A DNA stretch of 64,000 nucleotides, taken from NCBI GenBank assembly GCA_023150805.1, contig JAKLKF010000012.1, forward strand, positions 26,269 through 90,268. Direction: 5' to 3'. This stretch comes from Myxococcota bacterium (GTDB lineage Bacteria; Myxococcota_A; UBA796; UBA2385). Below the pieces are notes generated by a model that saw only the letters and a list, made by a program, of their open reading frames with translations, did not search any database and was not told the DNA's origin. Numbering within the stretch: position 1 is the stretch's first letter; every line of letters starts with the position of its first letter. Made by a program: the position numbers and the translations under genes. Shown piece after piece: positions 8,079 to 15,694 of this stretch.

Positions 8079-10161
8079 GCGTCGCGCCCGAGCTCCCCGC
8101 CGGCTCGGCGCAGCCCTCCAGCCGGTAGATGCCCAGGCGCAGGCGCCCGTCCTCCACCCAGGCCGGGTCGATCCGCCCGTCCAGGTCCGAGCGCGCGGGA
8201 ACCCACACCTCGTCCACCGGTACCAGGGTGCAGGCCGCGGCCGCCTGCGGGCAGCCGTCGGCCGGCCGACGCGCCCGCACCTCGCCGCGCTCCACGGTGA
8301 CCTCGCTCTCGAAGCAGGTGAGCCCCAGGAGCACGAGCTGGCCGGTCTGCGGCGGCGCCGAGGACGCGGCCACCTGCACCAGGCCCGGCCGCAGGGTGGA
8401 CAGCACCACCGCCATGTCGCGGGCCTTGTCCTGCAGCTCGGCCCGGCTGCCGTCGTCGTAGCGCAGCGCCGGGCCCTGGGGCAGGGTCGGCACCACCCGC
8501 GCCAGCCAGCGCCACTCGGCGTGCCGGGCGAAGTCCAGGCGCTGCCAGGCCAGGGGCAGGCCGACCAGTCCCACCGCGGCCGCCAGCAGCGCCGGTCGCG
8601 ACAGGCGTGGCGCCAGGCCCCACGCCGCCAGGGCCAGCCAGCCCGGCATGGCCAGCAGCTGCAGCCGCCAGGCGTCGGCCAGCGGCCAGCTCTTGGCCAG
8701 CAGGACGCCGGTCCCCAGCACCCACAGCACCCAGGGCGCCAGGGGGCGCCAGGCGCGGCGCGCGGAGGCCAGGGCCAGGGCCACGCCGACCCAGAGCAGG
8801 GGCGAGGTCCAGGCCGCGTCCATGAACAGGTGGATCGGGTGGCGGCGGCTCTCCCAGGCCGGCAGCAGCGCCATCGGCAGGAAGCCGGGCTGCAGGATCT
8901 TCGAGGGGACCAGCGGGCCGTCGTCGCGCACCGGCGGCAGCTCCGCCAGGCGCAGCAGGACCAGGGCGCCGCCGAGCAGCAGGGCCAGCCATGGCCCCCC
9001 GTCCCGCAGCGCCGCGCGCCCCCGCAGGGCGAAGGGCACGGCGGCGACCGCCGGCAGCAGCAGCAGCCCCTCGGGCCGGACGTGGCAGGCCAGCCCCGCC
9101 GCGAGGCCGGCCAGCGCCCCCGCGGCCAGGCCCGAGAGCCCCCGGTCCGCGTGCGCCGCCGCCGCGGCGCCGACCAGGGCCAGCGCCAGCGTCGGCACCG
9201 ACATCTCCTCGGTCGGCGCGAGCAGCACCGCCAGGGGCAGGGCCGCCAGCGACAGGCCCGCCACGCGCGCCGCCGCGGGCGAGGCGGGGCGCAGCGCCGC
9301 CCACAGGGCCACCGGCGCCACCGTCGCGAGGAGCCGGTTGGCCAGGAAGACGGTCGCCGGCTCCGCTCCCAGCAGGGACACGGCCGGCGCCATCACCGTC
9401 GGCCAGCCCTGCCCGTACAGGTCGGGCGAGGAGCTCAGCCCCATGGCCATGACCAGCTTCTCGTAGCCGGCCAGCCCGCCGTTGAAGACCACCGGAGAGG
9501 CCAGCCCGAAGCGGGCCAGGGCCGACAGCCCCGCCACCAGGGCGAGGTCGCGCCAGCCCGGCCGATCCAGCCTGCGGGCCCCGGCCAGCGCGAGCCCGAC
9601 CGTGAGCGCGACCACCGCCGCCCCCACCCCCCGCAGGTAGCCGACCGGCGCCTGGGGGATCCCCAAGCGCTCCGCCCCCGGCCCCCCACCATCGGCCGAG
9701 GGCATGCTGCCCGGCGTGGCCGCGGTGATCGTCGGCCCCAGGCGCAGGCCCTCGCCCCGCTCGTCCAGCCGCGCGCAGAGGGCGGCGTGCACCTGCTCCT
9801 CCACCGTGGCGGGGGGCCGCTCTCCCTCGTGCCACGGGTCCTCGGGCACCGGGCCCACCAGCTCCCAGCGCGGGAACAGGGTCAGCCCGTGGTGGGAGCA
9901 GATCCCGGCGCGGCCGCCCTTCTCCTCCACCACCTCCACCGGCGGCAGGGACTGTCCCGGCGCCTCCAGGTGGAGCCGCTCGAACTCGGGGTGGGTCTCC
10001 ACGCGGACCACGGTCGCCGGTCCGACCGCCTCCCCCACGCCCAGCCACCGCCCAGGGCCGTCCAGCCCGGGCTGCGCGGCCACCCGCGCCGCGCCCGGAG
10101 AGGGCTCCGCGCGGCCGGGCAGGGCCAGCAAGGCGAGCAGCGGGAGGAGCGGCCAGGGCAT
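8053..10161 (-). CDS. Large multi-pass membrane protein, possibly a C-type glycosyltransferase
   Basis: A 702-residue protein with a signal-like N-terminus, about 160 soluble residues, then roughly ten hydrophobic segments (about residues 175-545) and a 150-residue soluble tail. The layout (first helix pair followed by a loop, PEGLLLLPA, LPLAWQRLDFARHAEW) recalls dolichyl-phosphate-mannose/GT39-like transferases often found in Myxococcota, but I see no diagnostic catalytic motif. The ATG at 10159-10161 is preceded by TAACCT with a 6-base gap, so the transcript is probably leaderless. It is divergent from the HD gene. Enzymatic function is a guess. Confidence 0.65.
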   Translation of the reverse strand: MPWPLLPLLALLALPGRAEPSPGAARVAAQPGLDGPGRWLGVGEAVGPATVVRVETHPEFERLHLEAPGQSLPPVEVVEEKGGRAGICSHHGLTLFPRWELVGPVPEDPWHEGERPPATVEEQVHAALCARLDERGEGLRLGPTITAATPGSMPSADGGGPGAERLGIPQAPVGYLRGVGAAVVALTVGLALAGARRLDRPGWRDLALVAGLSALARFGLASPVVFNGGLAGYEKLVMAMGLSSSPDLYGQGWPTVMAPAVSLLGAEPATVFLANRLLATVAPVALWAALRPASPAAARVAGLSLAALPLAVLLAPTEEMSVPTLALALVGAAAAAHADRGLSGLAAGALAGLAAGLACHVRPEGLLLLPAVAAVPFALRGRAALRDGGPWLALLLGGALVLLRLAELPPVRDDGPLVPSKILQPGFLPMALLPAWESRRHPIHLFMDAAWTSPLLWVGVALALASARRAWRPLAPWVLWVLGTGVLLAKSWPLADAWRLQLLAMPGWLALAAWGLAPRLSRPALLAAAVGLVGLPLAWQRLDFARHAEWRWLARVVPTLPQGPALRYDDGSRAELQDKARDMAVVLSTLRPGLVQVAASSAPPQTGQLVLLGLTCFESEVTVERGEVRARRPADGCPQAAAACTLVPVDEVWVPARSDLDGRIDPAWVEDGRLRLGIYRLEGCAEPAGSSGATLSAPPSAP

Positions 10162-10167
10162 CGGCGG

Positions 10168-10173
10168 AGGTTA
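10168..10173 (-). promoter_or_regulatory. -10 element TAACCT, leaderless spacing
   Basis: TAACCT on the minus strand ends 6 bases (CCGCCG) before the ATG of the membrane protein. This spacing puts the transcription start at the start codon. The same bases read on the plus strand (GGTTATCGCC) could serve the divergent HD gene. Confidence 0.5.
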
Positions 10174-10200
10174 TCGCCTCCCCTCGCCTCCGGAGCGCCG

Positions 10201-10899
10201 GTGTCCTCCTTCCCCTCCCCTCCCCTGGCCTCCTCCTCCCCGCGCCTGGACGCCCTGTGGCGCGCCGTGCAGCCCCTGCTGCCCACGGCCGACCTCGCCC
10301 ACGACCGCGACCACGTCCTGCGGGTGACCGCCTGGGCCCGGCGCCTGGCGCCCGAGGCGGGCGCCGACCCCGAGCTGGCCGTCGCCGCCGCGCTGGTGCA
10401 CGACCTGGTCAACATCCCCAAGGACAGCCCCGACCGGCCGCTGGGCAGCGAGGCCAGCGCCGCCGCCAGCCGCGGCCACCTGGAGGCCGCCGGCTTCACC
10501 CCGGCCGAGGTCGCGCAGGTGGTCGAGGCCGTGCGTACCTGCTCCTGGTCGCGCGGCCACGCCCCCACCGGGCCCCTGGGCCGCGTGCTCCAGGACGCCG
10601 ACCGCCTCGACGCCCTGGGCGCCGTCGGCCTGGCGCGCAACCTGGCCTGCGCCCAGTCCTTCGCCGCCCGCTCGCCCTCGCGCTTCTACGACCCGGCCGA
10701 CCCGCTGGGCAGCTCGGGCCGCCCCCTCGACGACGTGCGCAACGCCGCCGACCACTTCTTCGTCAAGCTCCAGCACCTCGCGCGGGGCATGCACACCGCC
10801 ACGGCCCGCGCCGAGGCCGCGCGAAGGCAGGCGTTCATGGAGGCCTTCCTGGGACGACTTGCCGCAGAGGCGGAGGTGGCTGCGGATCTTGCTGACTGA
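10201..10899 (+). CDS. HD-domain phosphohydrolase
   Basis: A 232-residue HD-superfamily protein of YedJ type. The metal-binding set is complete: His in AHDRDHVLRV, the HD pair in ALVHDLVN, and the distal Asp in VLQDADRLDALG. Such proteins hydrolyse phosphate from nucleotides or related small molecules in the cytoplasm. The substrate of this one is unknown. The GTG start at 10201 has CGGAG about 6 bases upstream. The C-terminal segment FFVKLQHLARGMHT also fits the family. The stop codon lies inside a perfect inverted repeat (10894-10911). Confidence 0.85.
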   Translation: MSSFPSPPLASSSPRLDALWRAVQPLLPTADLAHDRDHVLRVTAWARRLAPEAGADPELAVAAALVHDLVNIPKDSPDRPLGSEASAAASRGHLEAAGFTPAEVAQVVEAVRTCSWSRGHAPTGPLGRVLQDADRLDALGAVGLARNLACAQSFAARSPSRFYDPADPLGSSGRPLDDVRNAADHFFVKLQHLARGMHTATARAEAARRQAFMEAFLGRLAAEAEVAADLAD

Positions 10900-10917
10900 C
10901 GTTTGTCAGTCTACCTT
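10889..10917 (+). promoter_or_regulatory. Candidate promoter with perfect palindrome between -35 and -10
   Basis: TTGCTG (10889-10894), a 17-base spacer and TACCTT (10912-10917) form a plausible promoter for the metallopeptidase-like lipoprotein. The -10 ends 6 bases before the GTG at 10924. The spacer holds GACTGAC-GTTT-GTCAGTC (10894-10911), a perfect 7-base inverted repeat that looks like an operator. It also spans the stop codon of the HD gene, so a hairpin role is possible. Confidence 0.5.
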
Positions 10918-10923
10918 GTGGGC

Positions 10924-12372
10924 GTGATCCCGACGCTCGCCATCCTGGCCGCCGCCGCCCTGACGGGCTGCCAGCCGGCCTGCCCCCCCTTCGACCAGGT
11001 GGAGGTCGAGGATCCCCAGGGCCTGCTGGTCCCGACCGCGCGCCAGGGCATCCAGCAGGCGATCGACGACTTCGCCGCCTGGACCGCCCGCGACGGCGTG
11101 TGCGTGCCCGCCGTGCAGGTCGTGGACGACCGCGGCCACTGGTGGGCCGGCTACTACCTGCGGCCGGGCGCGCCGATCCGCGTCGGGCCCTACCCCACGC
11201 GCAGCTACGACCTGACCCTGCACGAGCTCTGCCACGCCATCGACGAGGTCGAGGGCATCGTGGACCTGCACCCCCGCCACTTCCACGAGGGCCTGGTCGA
11301 CGACGGCCGCTACTGGACGCCGGCGCTGCGACGGGCCGAGGGCTTCGCCCGGCTCTGCGACGACGGCCCCGTCGACGCCGCGATGCGCCGTCGCCTGGTG
11401 GAGGAGTGCGGGATCGAGATGGCGCTCCTGCCCCAGCGCGAGCTGCTCCAGGACCAGGTCTTCGCGGGCGTCGCGGCCCTGCCCTGGGACGCGCCCGCCT
11501 GGGATGCCGCCGCGCAGCCGGCCCGCGCCCTGGTCGCGCTGGACGCGGAGTGGACGGCGCTGAGCGGGCGCCTGGCCCTGCCCGGGCAGGAGCTGGTCCT
11601 GGCCCGCCCCGCGGCGCCCGGCCGGGAGCGCCCGGACGGGATCCTGCTGCTCGCCCTGGACGCGGCGACCGGCGCGGGTGTCCCCGTGGCGCGGCTGGAC
11701 CCGGGGGACCTTGCCCTCGACCCGCTGGCGCTCGCGGGCTTCACCTTGCTGCCCGGGGACGCCGGGCCGCTGGCCCTCTCCCTGGCGCCCGGGCGGCCCG
11801 GTTGGCGGCTGGACCCCGAGACGGGCGCCTCGGCGCGCCTGCCCTGGTCCTCCCCCGCGCCCACGACGCGCTGGCCGCTGGCCGAGCTGGGGGGGCGGCT
11901 GCTGGTGCAGGAGGCGGACGATCGCTGGGCCCTGGCCCTGCTCGACCCGGAGAGCGGCGAGGCGCAGGCCGTCGGCTGGGCGCGGGACCTGCTGGTGGAG
12001 CGGGTCGCGGTGGACGAGGAGGGTGCCTGGCTGTGGGCCTGGGAGGAGGGGCTGCTGCGGCTGTCGGCCGAGGGGACCCTGTCCGTCGCGGCCGCGCTGC
12101 CCGCCGGGGTGGACGCGCGAGACGCGCTGCCGCTGGCCGACGGGCGGTGGGCGGTCCAGGTCGCGGCGCTCGACGCCGCCGACCAGGCCCGGGCCGCCGT
12201 CGTGCTGGCCGACCCGCTCGCCGCGGACCCCGTCGACCGCTGGGCCACGCCCGCCGACCTGTGCACGCAGGTGCACGACCCGGGCGCCTGGTCGCTCGCC
12301 CCCACGCCCGAGGGCGTCGGCCTGCGCGACGGCCAGCGGCAGGTCGCCCTGGGGGCTCCCCGCGGCCGCTGA
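10924..12372 (+). CDS. Lipoprotein with HExxH metallopeptidase-like domain, copy 1
   Basis: About 482 residues. The GTG at 10924 is preferred because the -10 element TACCTT ends 6 bases before it; GTG 10918 and TTG 10903 are in frame. An uncharged signal ends in a lipobox (LTGC). Residues about 20-190 hold a putative zinc peptidase domain: the LTLHELCHAID helix (HExxH), a conserved HFHEGLVDD segment that could give the third ligand, and RAEGFARLCDDGP. The rest is a repetitive beta-rich region (LLPGD, LDPETG, LADGRW) suggestive of a propeller. It is followed 18 bases later by a full-length paralogue. The family is not one I can name. It probably acts outside the cytoplasm. Confidence 0.7.
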   Translation: MIPTLAILAAAALTGCQPACPPFDQVEVEDPQGLLVPTARQGIQQAIDDFAAWTARDGVCVPAVQVVDDRGHWWAGYYLRPGAPIRVGPYPTRSYDLTLHELCHAIDEVEGIVDLHPRHFHEGLVDDGRYWTPALRRAEGFARLCDDGPVDAAMRRRLVEECGIEMALLPQRELLQDQVFAGVAALPWDAPAWDAAAQPARALVALDAEWTALSGRLALPGQELVLARPAAPGRERPDGILLLALDAATGAGVPVARLDPGDLALDPLALAGFTLLPGDAGPLALSLAPGRPGWRLDPETGASARLPWSSPAPTTRWPLAELGGRLLVQEADDRWALALLDPESGEAQAVGWARDLLVERVAVDEEGAWLWAWEEGLLRLSAEGTLSVAAALPAGVDARDALPLADGRWAVQVAALDAADQARAAVVLADPLAADPVDRWATPADLCTQVHDPGAWSLAPTPEGVGLRDGQRQVALGAPRGR

Positions 12373-12378
12373 GGGCGC

Positions 12379-12384
12379 TACTCT
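12379..12384 (+). promoter_or_regulatory. -10 element TACTCT, leaderless spacing
   Basis: TACTCT lies directly after the stop of copy 1 and 6 bases (CCAGGC) before the ATG at 12391. The second copy may therefore have its own leaderless transcript. No ribosome site is present. Confidence 0.5.
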
Positions 12385-12390
12385 CCAGGC

Positions 12391-13863
12391 ATGCTCCTGG
12401 TCCTGGCCATGCTCGGCTGTCGCCGAGACTGCGCCACCTTCGACGACATGACGGTCGCCGACCCGGAGGGGCTGTTGGTCCCCTCCTCCCGCTGGGGCAT
12501 CGAGCAGGCCCTGGTCGACTTCGCGACCTGGACCGGGCGCGACGGGGTCTGCGTGCCCGGGATCGAGGTGGTCGACGACCGGGAGGAGTGGTGGGGCGGG
12601 CTGTACCGCGGGCCCGGCCGGCCGATCCTGGTCGGCCCCGACCCGGACGGCACCCACCAGCTCACCGTGCACGAGCTGTGTCACGCGCTGGACGAGGACG
12701 AGGGCATCGTCGAGGCCCACGGCCGCCTCTTCCACGAGGACCTGCTCGACAGCGACAACTACAAGCGCACGGACACCCGCCGGGCCGAGGTCTTCGCCCG
12801 CCTGTGCGACGACGGCCCCCAGCCGGTCGCCCTGCTGCAGCGGCTGCACGACGAGTGTGGGATCGAGGTGGAGGACCTGCTCCAGCGGCAGTTCCTGGCC
12901 GAGCACGTCTGGCTGGGCGTGACGCCGACGGACTGGGCCACCCCGGGCTACGACGGCGCCCCGGGGCTGGCGCGGCCCCTGTCGGACGACGGCGCCGCGT
13001 GGAACCCGGTGTCCGCCACGACCGAACACCAGGGGTCTCGCTGGACCCTGGCCCGGTATGACACAACGCCCGAGTGGCTGGGAGGGGGACGTCCCGGCGG
13101 GCCCGAGGGGCTGTGGCTGGTCGAGCAGGAGCTCGATCAATGGCGGGTCCGCACGCGGGTGCCTGTCGATCTCGCGCCCTTCTCCATCGACGTGCTCGAC
13201 ACCCAGGGGCTGTACCTGGTCCCGGGCGACGATGGTCTGTACGTGATGGCGCGCGCTGGCGACCGTCCATCCTGGCACCTGGATCCGGCCACTGGCCAGC
13301 TCACGCGCGTGCCGGCGTTGGCGCCGCTTGCGTGGGAACAACCCGTCGCCGTCGCTGCCGGCCGGGTACTCCGACGAAGCTGGGTGGATCCGGAGCTGCC
13401 CACCGTGACGCTGCACGAGCTGGCCGATGGCAGCCCCGTGCCGCTCGACCTGCCCCTCGATCCCTGGGGGCAGGCCTACCACGCCTTCACCCCGGTCCTG
13501 GACGGTTCGTCGGTCTGGACCTGGGAGCTGGAAGGGCTGGCCGAGCTGGATCTCGCCTCGGCCACAGTCCGGCTTCGCTACCCCCTCCCCCCCGACCAGT
13601 CCATCGGCAGCGCGGTTCGCTCCGCGGACGGCCGCTGGGGGCTGGAGCACTGGATCTACCCGACGGCCCGCGGGCCGGTCGGAACCGTGCTCCTGCTCGA
13701 CCCCCTCACCGGGCAGACCCAGGCCCCCGAGCACCTGTGTGAGCAGGTCTTCGACCCCTACACCGAGAGCCTGGTCGCCACCAGCGATGGCCTGGGGATC
13801 CTGTCGTACGACACCGACGGGCTGGGACCGGACCGCGACACGATCCGGGTCCTCGTCGAGTAG
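12391..13863 (+). CDS. Lipoprotein with HExxH metallopeptidase-like domain, copy 2
   Basis: A 490-residue tandem paralogue of the preceding gene. Shared blocks are DPEGLLVPSSRWGIEQAL, DGVCVPGIEVVDDRE, LTVHELCHALDEDEG (HExxH), RLFHEDLLDSD, RRAEVFARLCDDGP and DECGIEVEDLLQR. The N-terminus MLLVLAMLGC is an exceptionally short lipobox signal with no basic residue before Cys10. The C-terminal half is a beta-rich region like copy 1 but much more diverged, and its codons look less GC-saturated (more GAT, CGC/CGG mix) than in copy 1. The HExxH helix is intact in both copies, so both may be active. Probable location is the outside face of a membrane. Confidence 0.7.
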   Translation: MLLVLAMLGCRRDCATFDDMTVADPEGLLVPSSRWGIEQALVDFATWTGRDGVCVPGIEVVDDREEWWGGLYRGPGRPILVGPDPDGTHQLTVHELCHALDEDEGIVEAHGRLFHEDLLDSDNYKRTDTRRAEVFARLCDDGPQPVALLQRLHDECGIEVEDLLQRQFLAEHVWLGVTPTDWATPGYDGAPGLARPLSDDGAAWNPVSATTEHQGSRWTLARYDTTPEWLGGGRPGGPEGLWLVEQELDQWRVRTRVPVDLAPFSIDVLDTQGLYLVPGDDGLYVMARAGDRPSWHLDPATGQLTRVPALAPLAWEQPVAVAAGRVLRRSWVDPELPTVTLHELADGSPVPLDLPLDPWGQAYHAFTPVLDGSSVWTWELEGLAELDLASATVRLRYPLPPDQSIGSAVRSADGRWGLEHWIYPTARGPVGTVLLLDPLTGQTQAPEHLCEQVFDPYTESLVATSDGLGILSYDTDGLGPDRDTIRVLVE

Positions 13864-13866
13864 GCG

Positions 13867-15588
13867 CTACTCCTCCGCGAACAGGTTCAGGCTCAGCACG
13901 TACAGGCCCTCGGTCCAGGTCCCGTCGTCGTTGTAGAGCTTGCGACTGTCCGTGATCTCCACGTCGAGGTTCGCGAAGACGGCCGAGAGGGGGTCGCCTT
14001 CCGCGCCCGAGCCGGCCAGGTCGCCCAGCAGGCTGTCGAGGTCGAAGTCCAGGAAGCCGCCGGCCAGGCCGATCATCGTGCCCATGTACTCGCCCAGGCC
14101 GGCCACCACCTCGTCCTCGGTGTAGCTCTCCGGATCGGCGCCGTAGTACAGCAGGGCGCCGCCGGGCACCTCGACACCGAGATCCAGCGCGGTGCCCCCC
14201 TCCAGGCCCAGGTTGATCGTGACCTCCAGGCTGGCCTCCAGCCAGTCCTCGCAGTCGCCGCCCTGCTCGACACCCGCCTCGAAGCGGAAGTCGGGCATGT
14301 GGAGCTGGGCGACGGGCAGGATGCTCTCCTTCATGCGCACGACGTAGGCGTCGCCCGGGTCCAGGGCCACGCACCAGCCGTCGCCGCTGGGGGCGTCGTC
14401 GCCGCCAGGCAGGCCCTCGATGCCCGCGCCGATGATGTCGCCGAACATGCCGCCCAGGTCGAGATCGGCCAGCAGCGAGATCAGCGCGTCCTCCAGCAGC
14501 AGCTGGAAGGCGCCCTCGTGCAGGGCCAGGCTGGCGTGGGCGCCGTCCAGGCCGTCGGTCTCGCCCGGGGTGGGGATCGAGGGCGCGCCCTCGTGGGCGG
14601 ACTCGTTGATGCCGATGCCCAGACCGGCGCCCAGGCCCTGGTCGTCGGTCCACAGGCTGGAGAGCTGCGCCGCGAGCGTGGTGCCCAGCAGGTCGGTCTC
14701 GAAGGCCAGCGGCCCGCCCAGCTCGATGACGCCGTACTCCTCGATCAGCCAGTCCAGCAGCAGGGTGGACAGGGGCTCGATGAAGGAGCTGATCGCGTCG
14801 ACGATCAGCTCCAGCAGCCAGCCGTCCAGGCTGCCCAGCTCGAAGGCGGCCTTGCCGATGTCGATGGCCGCCTCGGAGATGACCAGGGACAACAGCCCCT
14901 CGTCGTCCAGCTCGGGGGTCAGCATCACGTCGGCCAGGATCTGCTCGAAGCCGATCTCGATGGGGATGACGATCCAGCCGTCGAGCGCGTTGATCTCGAC
15001 GCCGAGCGAGACGTTGCCCATCACGACCTGGGCGGCGATGCCGTCCTCGGAGGGCTCCAGGTAGGCCACGGTGGGATCGTGGGTGACGCCCGTCGCGTAG
15101 ATGTCGACGTAGTCGGTGTCCAGCGAGGGGATGGCGTCGCTGATCATGGTGTCCCAGCCGGTGGCGTCCACGATGCCGCCCACCGCCTCGCCCAGCTTGT
15201 CCAGGCCCGCGCCGGTCAGCCGCGCGGTCGCCTCGCCGGGCCAGGACTCCGACGGGTTCGTGCCGCTGAAGACGGGGATGCGCTCGCGGGCGTACTGGCT
15301 GGCCAGGGTCGCCTCGACCTCGATCATCCGGTAGTCCAGGCCGTCCATCGGCAGGGTGGTCGTGAAGCTGCCGTCCTCGGCGAGCTGCACGGCGACGCCG
15401 TCGACGAGCACGCTGGCCGACAGGGGCGCCACCTTGCCCGTCACCACCGCCGACTCCTCGCCCAGGAAGAGGCCGTAGGAAGGCGAGGTCACCTCCAGCG
15501 ACAGCACGTGCGGCGAGGCCGTGAGCGCGTAGTCCGAGCTGCGGCAGCCGAGCAGGCCGAGGGCGACGGGGAGCAGGGTCACGACCAT
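13867..15588 (-). CDS. Lipoprotein of unknown function
   Basis: A 573-residue protein. The ATG at 15586-15588 is supported by GGAGA just upstream and a TATAGT -10 element. The signal (MVVTLLPVALGLLGC) is short, uncharged and ends in a lipobox. An Ig-like segment follows (LEVTSPSYGLFLGEESAVVTG style, about residues 25-95), then long stretches of alternating hydrophobic and acidic residues rich in Leu, Ile, Gly and Asp. Two of these (LLELIVDAISSFIEPL and ALISLLADLDLGG) look amphipathic. The pattern could suit a lipid-binding or membrane-associated beta/helix protein, but I recognise no family. It is divergent from the sulfatase-like gene. Confidence 0.65.
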   Translation of the reverse strand: MVVTLLPVALGLLGCRSSDYALTASPHVLSLEVTSPSYGLFLGEESAVVTGKVAPLSASVLVDGVAVQLAEDGSFTTTLPMDGLDYRMIEVEATLASQYARERIPVFSGTNPSESWPGEATARLTGAGLDKLGEAVGGIVDATGWDTMISDAIPSLDTDYVDIYATGVTHDPTVAYLEPSEDGIAAQVVMGNVSLGVEINALDGWIVIPIEIGFEQILADVMLTPELDDEGLLSLVISEAAIDIGKAAFELGSLDGWLLELIVDAISSFIEPLSTLLLDWLIEEYGVIELGGPLAFETDLLGTTLAAQLSSLWTDDQGLGAGLGIGINESAHEGAPSIPTPGETDGLDGAHASLALHEGAFQLLLEDALISLLADLDLGGMFGDIIGAGIEGLPGGDDAPSGDGWCVALDPGDAYVVRMKESILPVAQLHMPDFRFEAGVEQGGDCEDWLEASLEVTINLGLEGGTALDLGVEVPGGALLYYGADPESYTEDEVVAGLGEYMGTMIGLAGGFLDFDLDSLLGDLAGSGAEGDPLSAVFANLDVEITDSRKLYNDDGTWTEGLYVLSLNLFAEE

Positions 15589-15615
15589 GATGTCTCCGGA
15601 TGTCTGGGCCGCAGC

Positions 15616-15621
15616 ACTATA
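15616..15621 (-). promoter_or_regulatory. -10 element TATAGT for the unknown lipoprotein
   Basis: GGC-TATAGT, the closest match to the sigma-70 consensus in the window, lies 27 bases before the ATG at 15588. The leader contains a GGAGA ribosome site. The divergent -10 of the sulfatase-like gene is about 60 bases away. Confidence 0.6.
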
Positions 15622-15681
15622 GCCGACCAGGTGACGGACGGGTGAAGCGCGGGGCGGCGTGCGTGCCTGCAGATCCGGGGC

Positions 15682-15687
15682 TACCCT
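15682..15687 (+). promoter_or_regulatory. -10 element TACCCT, leaderless spacing
   Basis: GGC-TACCCT ends 7 bases before the ATG at 15695 of the sulfatase-like lipoprotein. No ribosome site lies between them. Confidence 0.5.
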
Positions 15688-15694
15688 GCCGGCG

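Noticed and set aside
10903..10905. TTG 10903 as start of the first metallopeptidase-like lipoprotein
   Set aside because: It lies inside the palindrome and upstream of the -10 element. GTG 10924 fits the 6-base leaderless spacing and still gives the full lipobox signal.
10906..13734. Long minus-strand open frame antisense to the tandem lipoproteins
   Set aside because: It is a shadow frame. The plus strand has lipoboxes, HExxH motifs and paralogy between the two copies.
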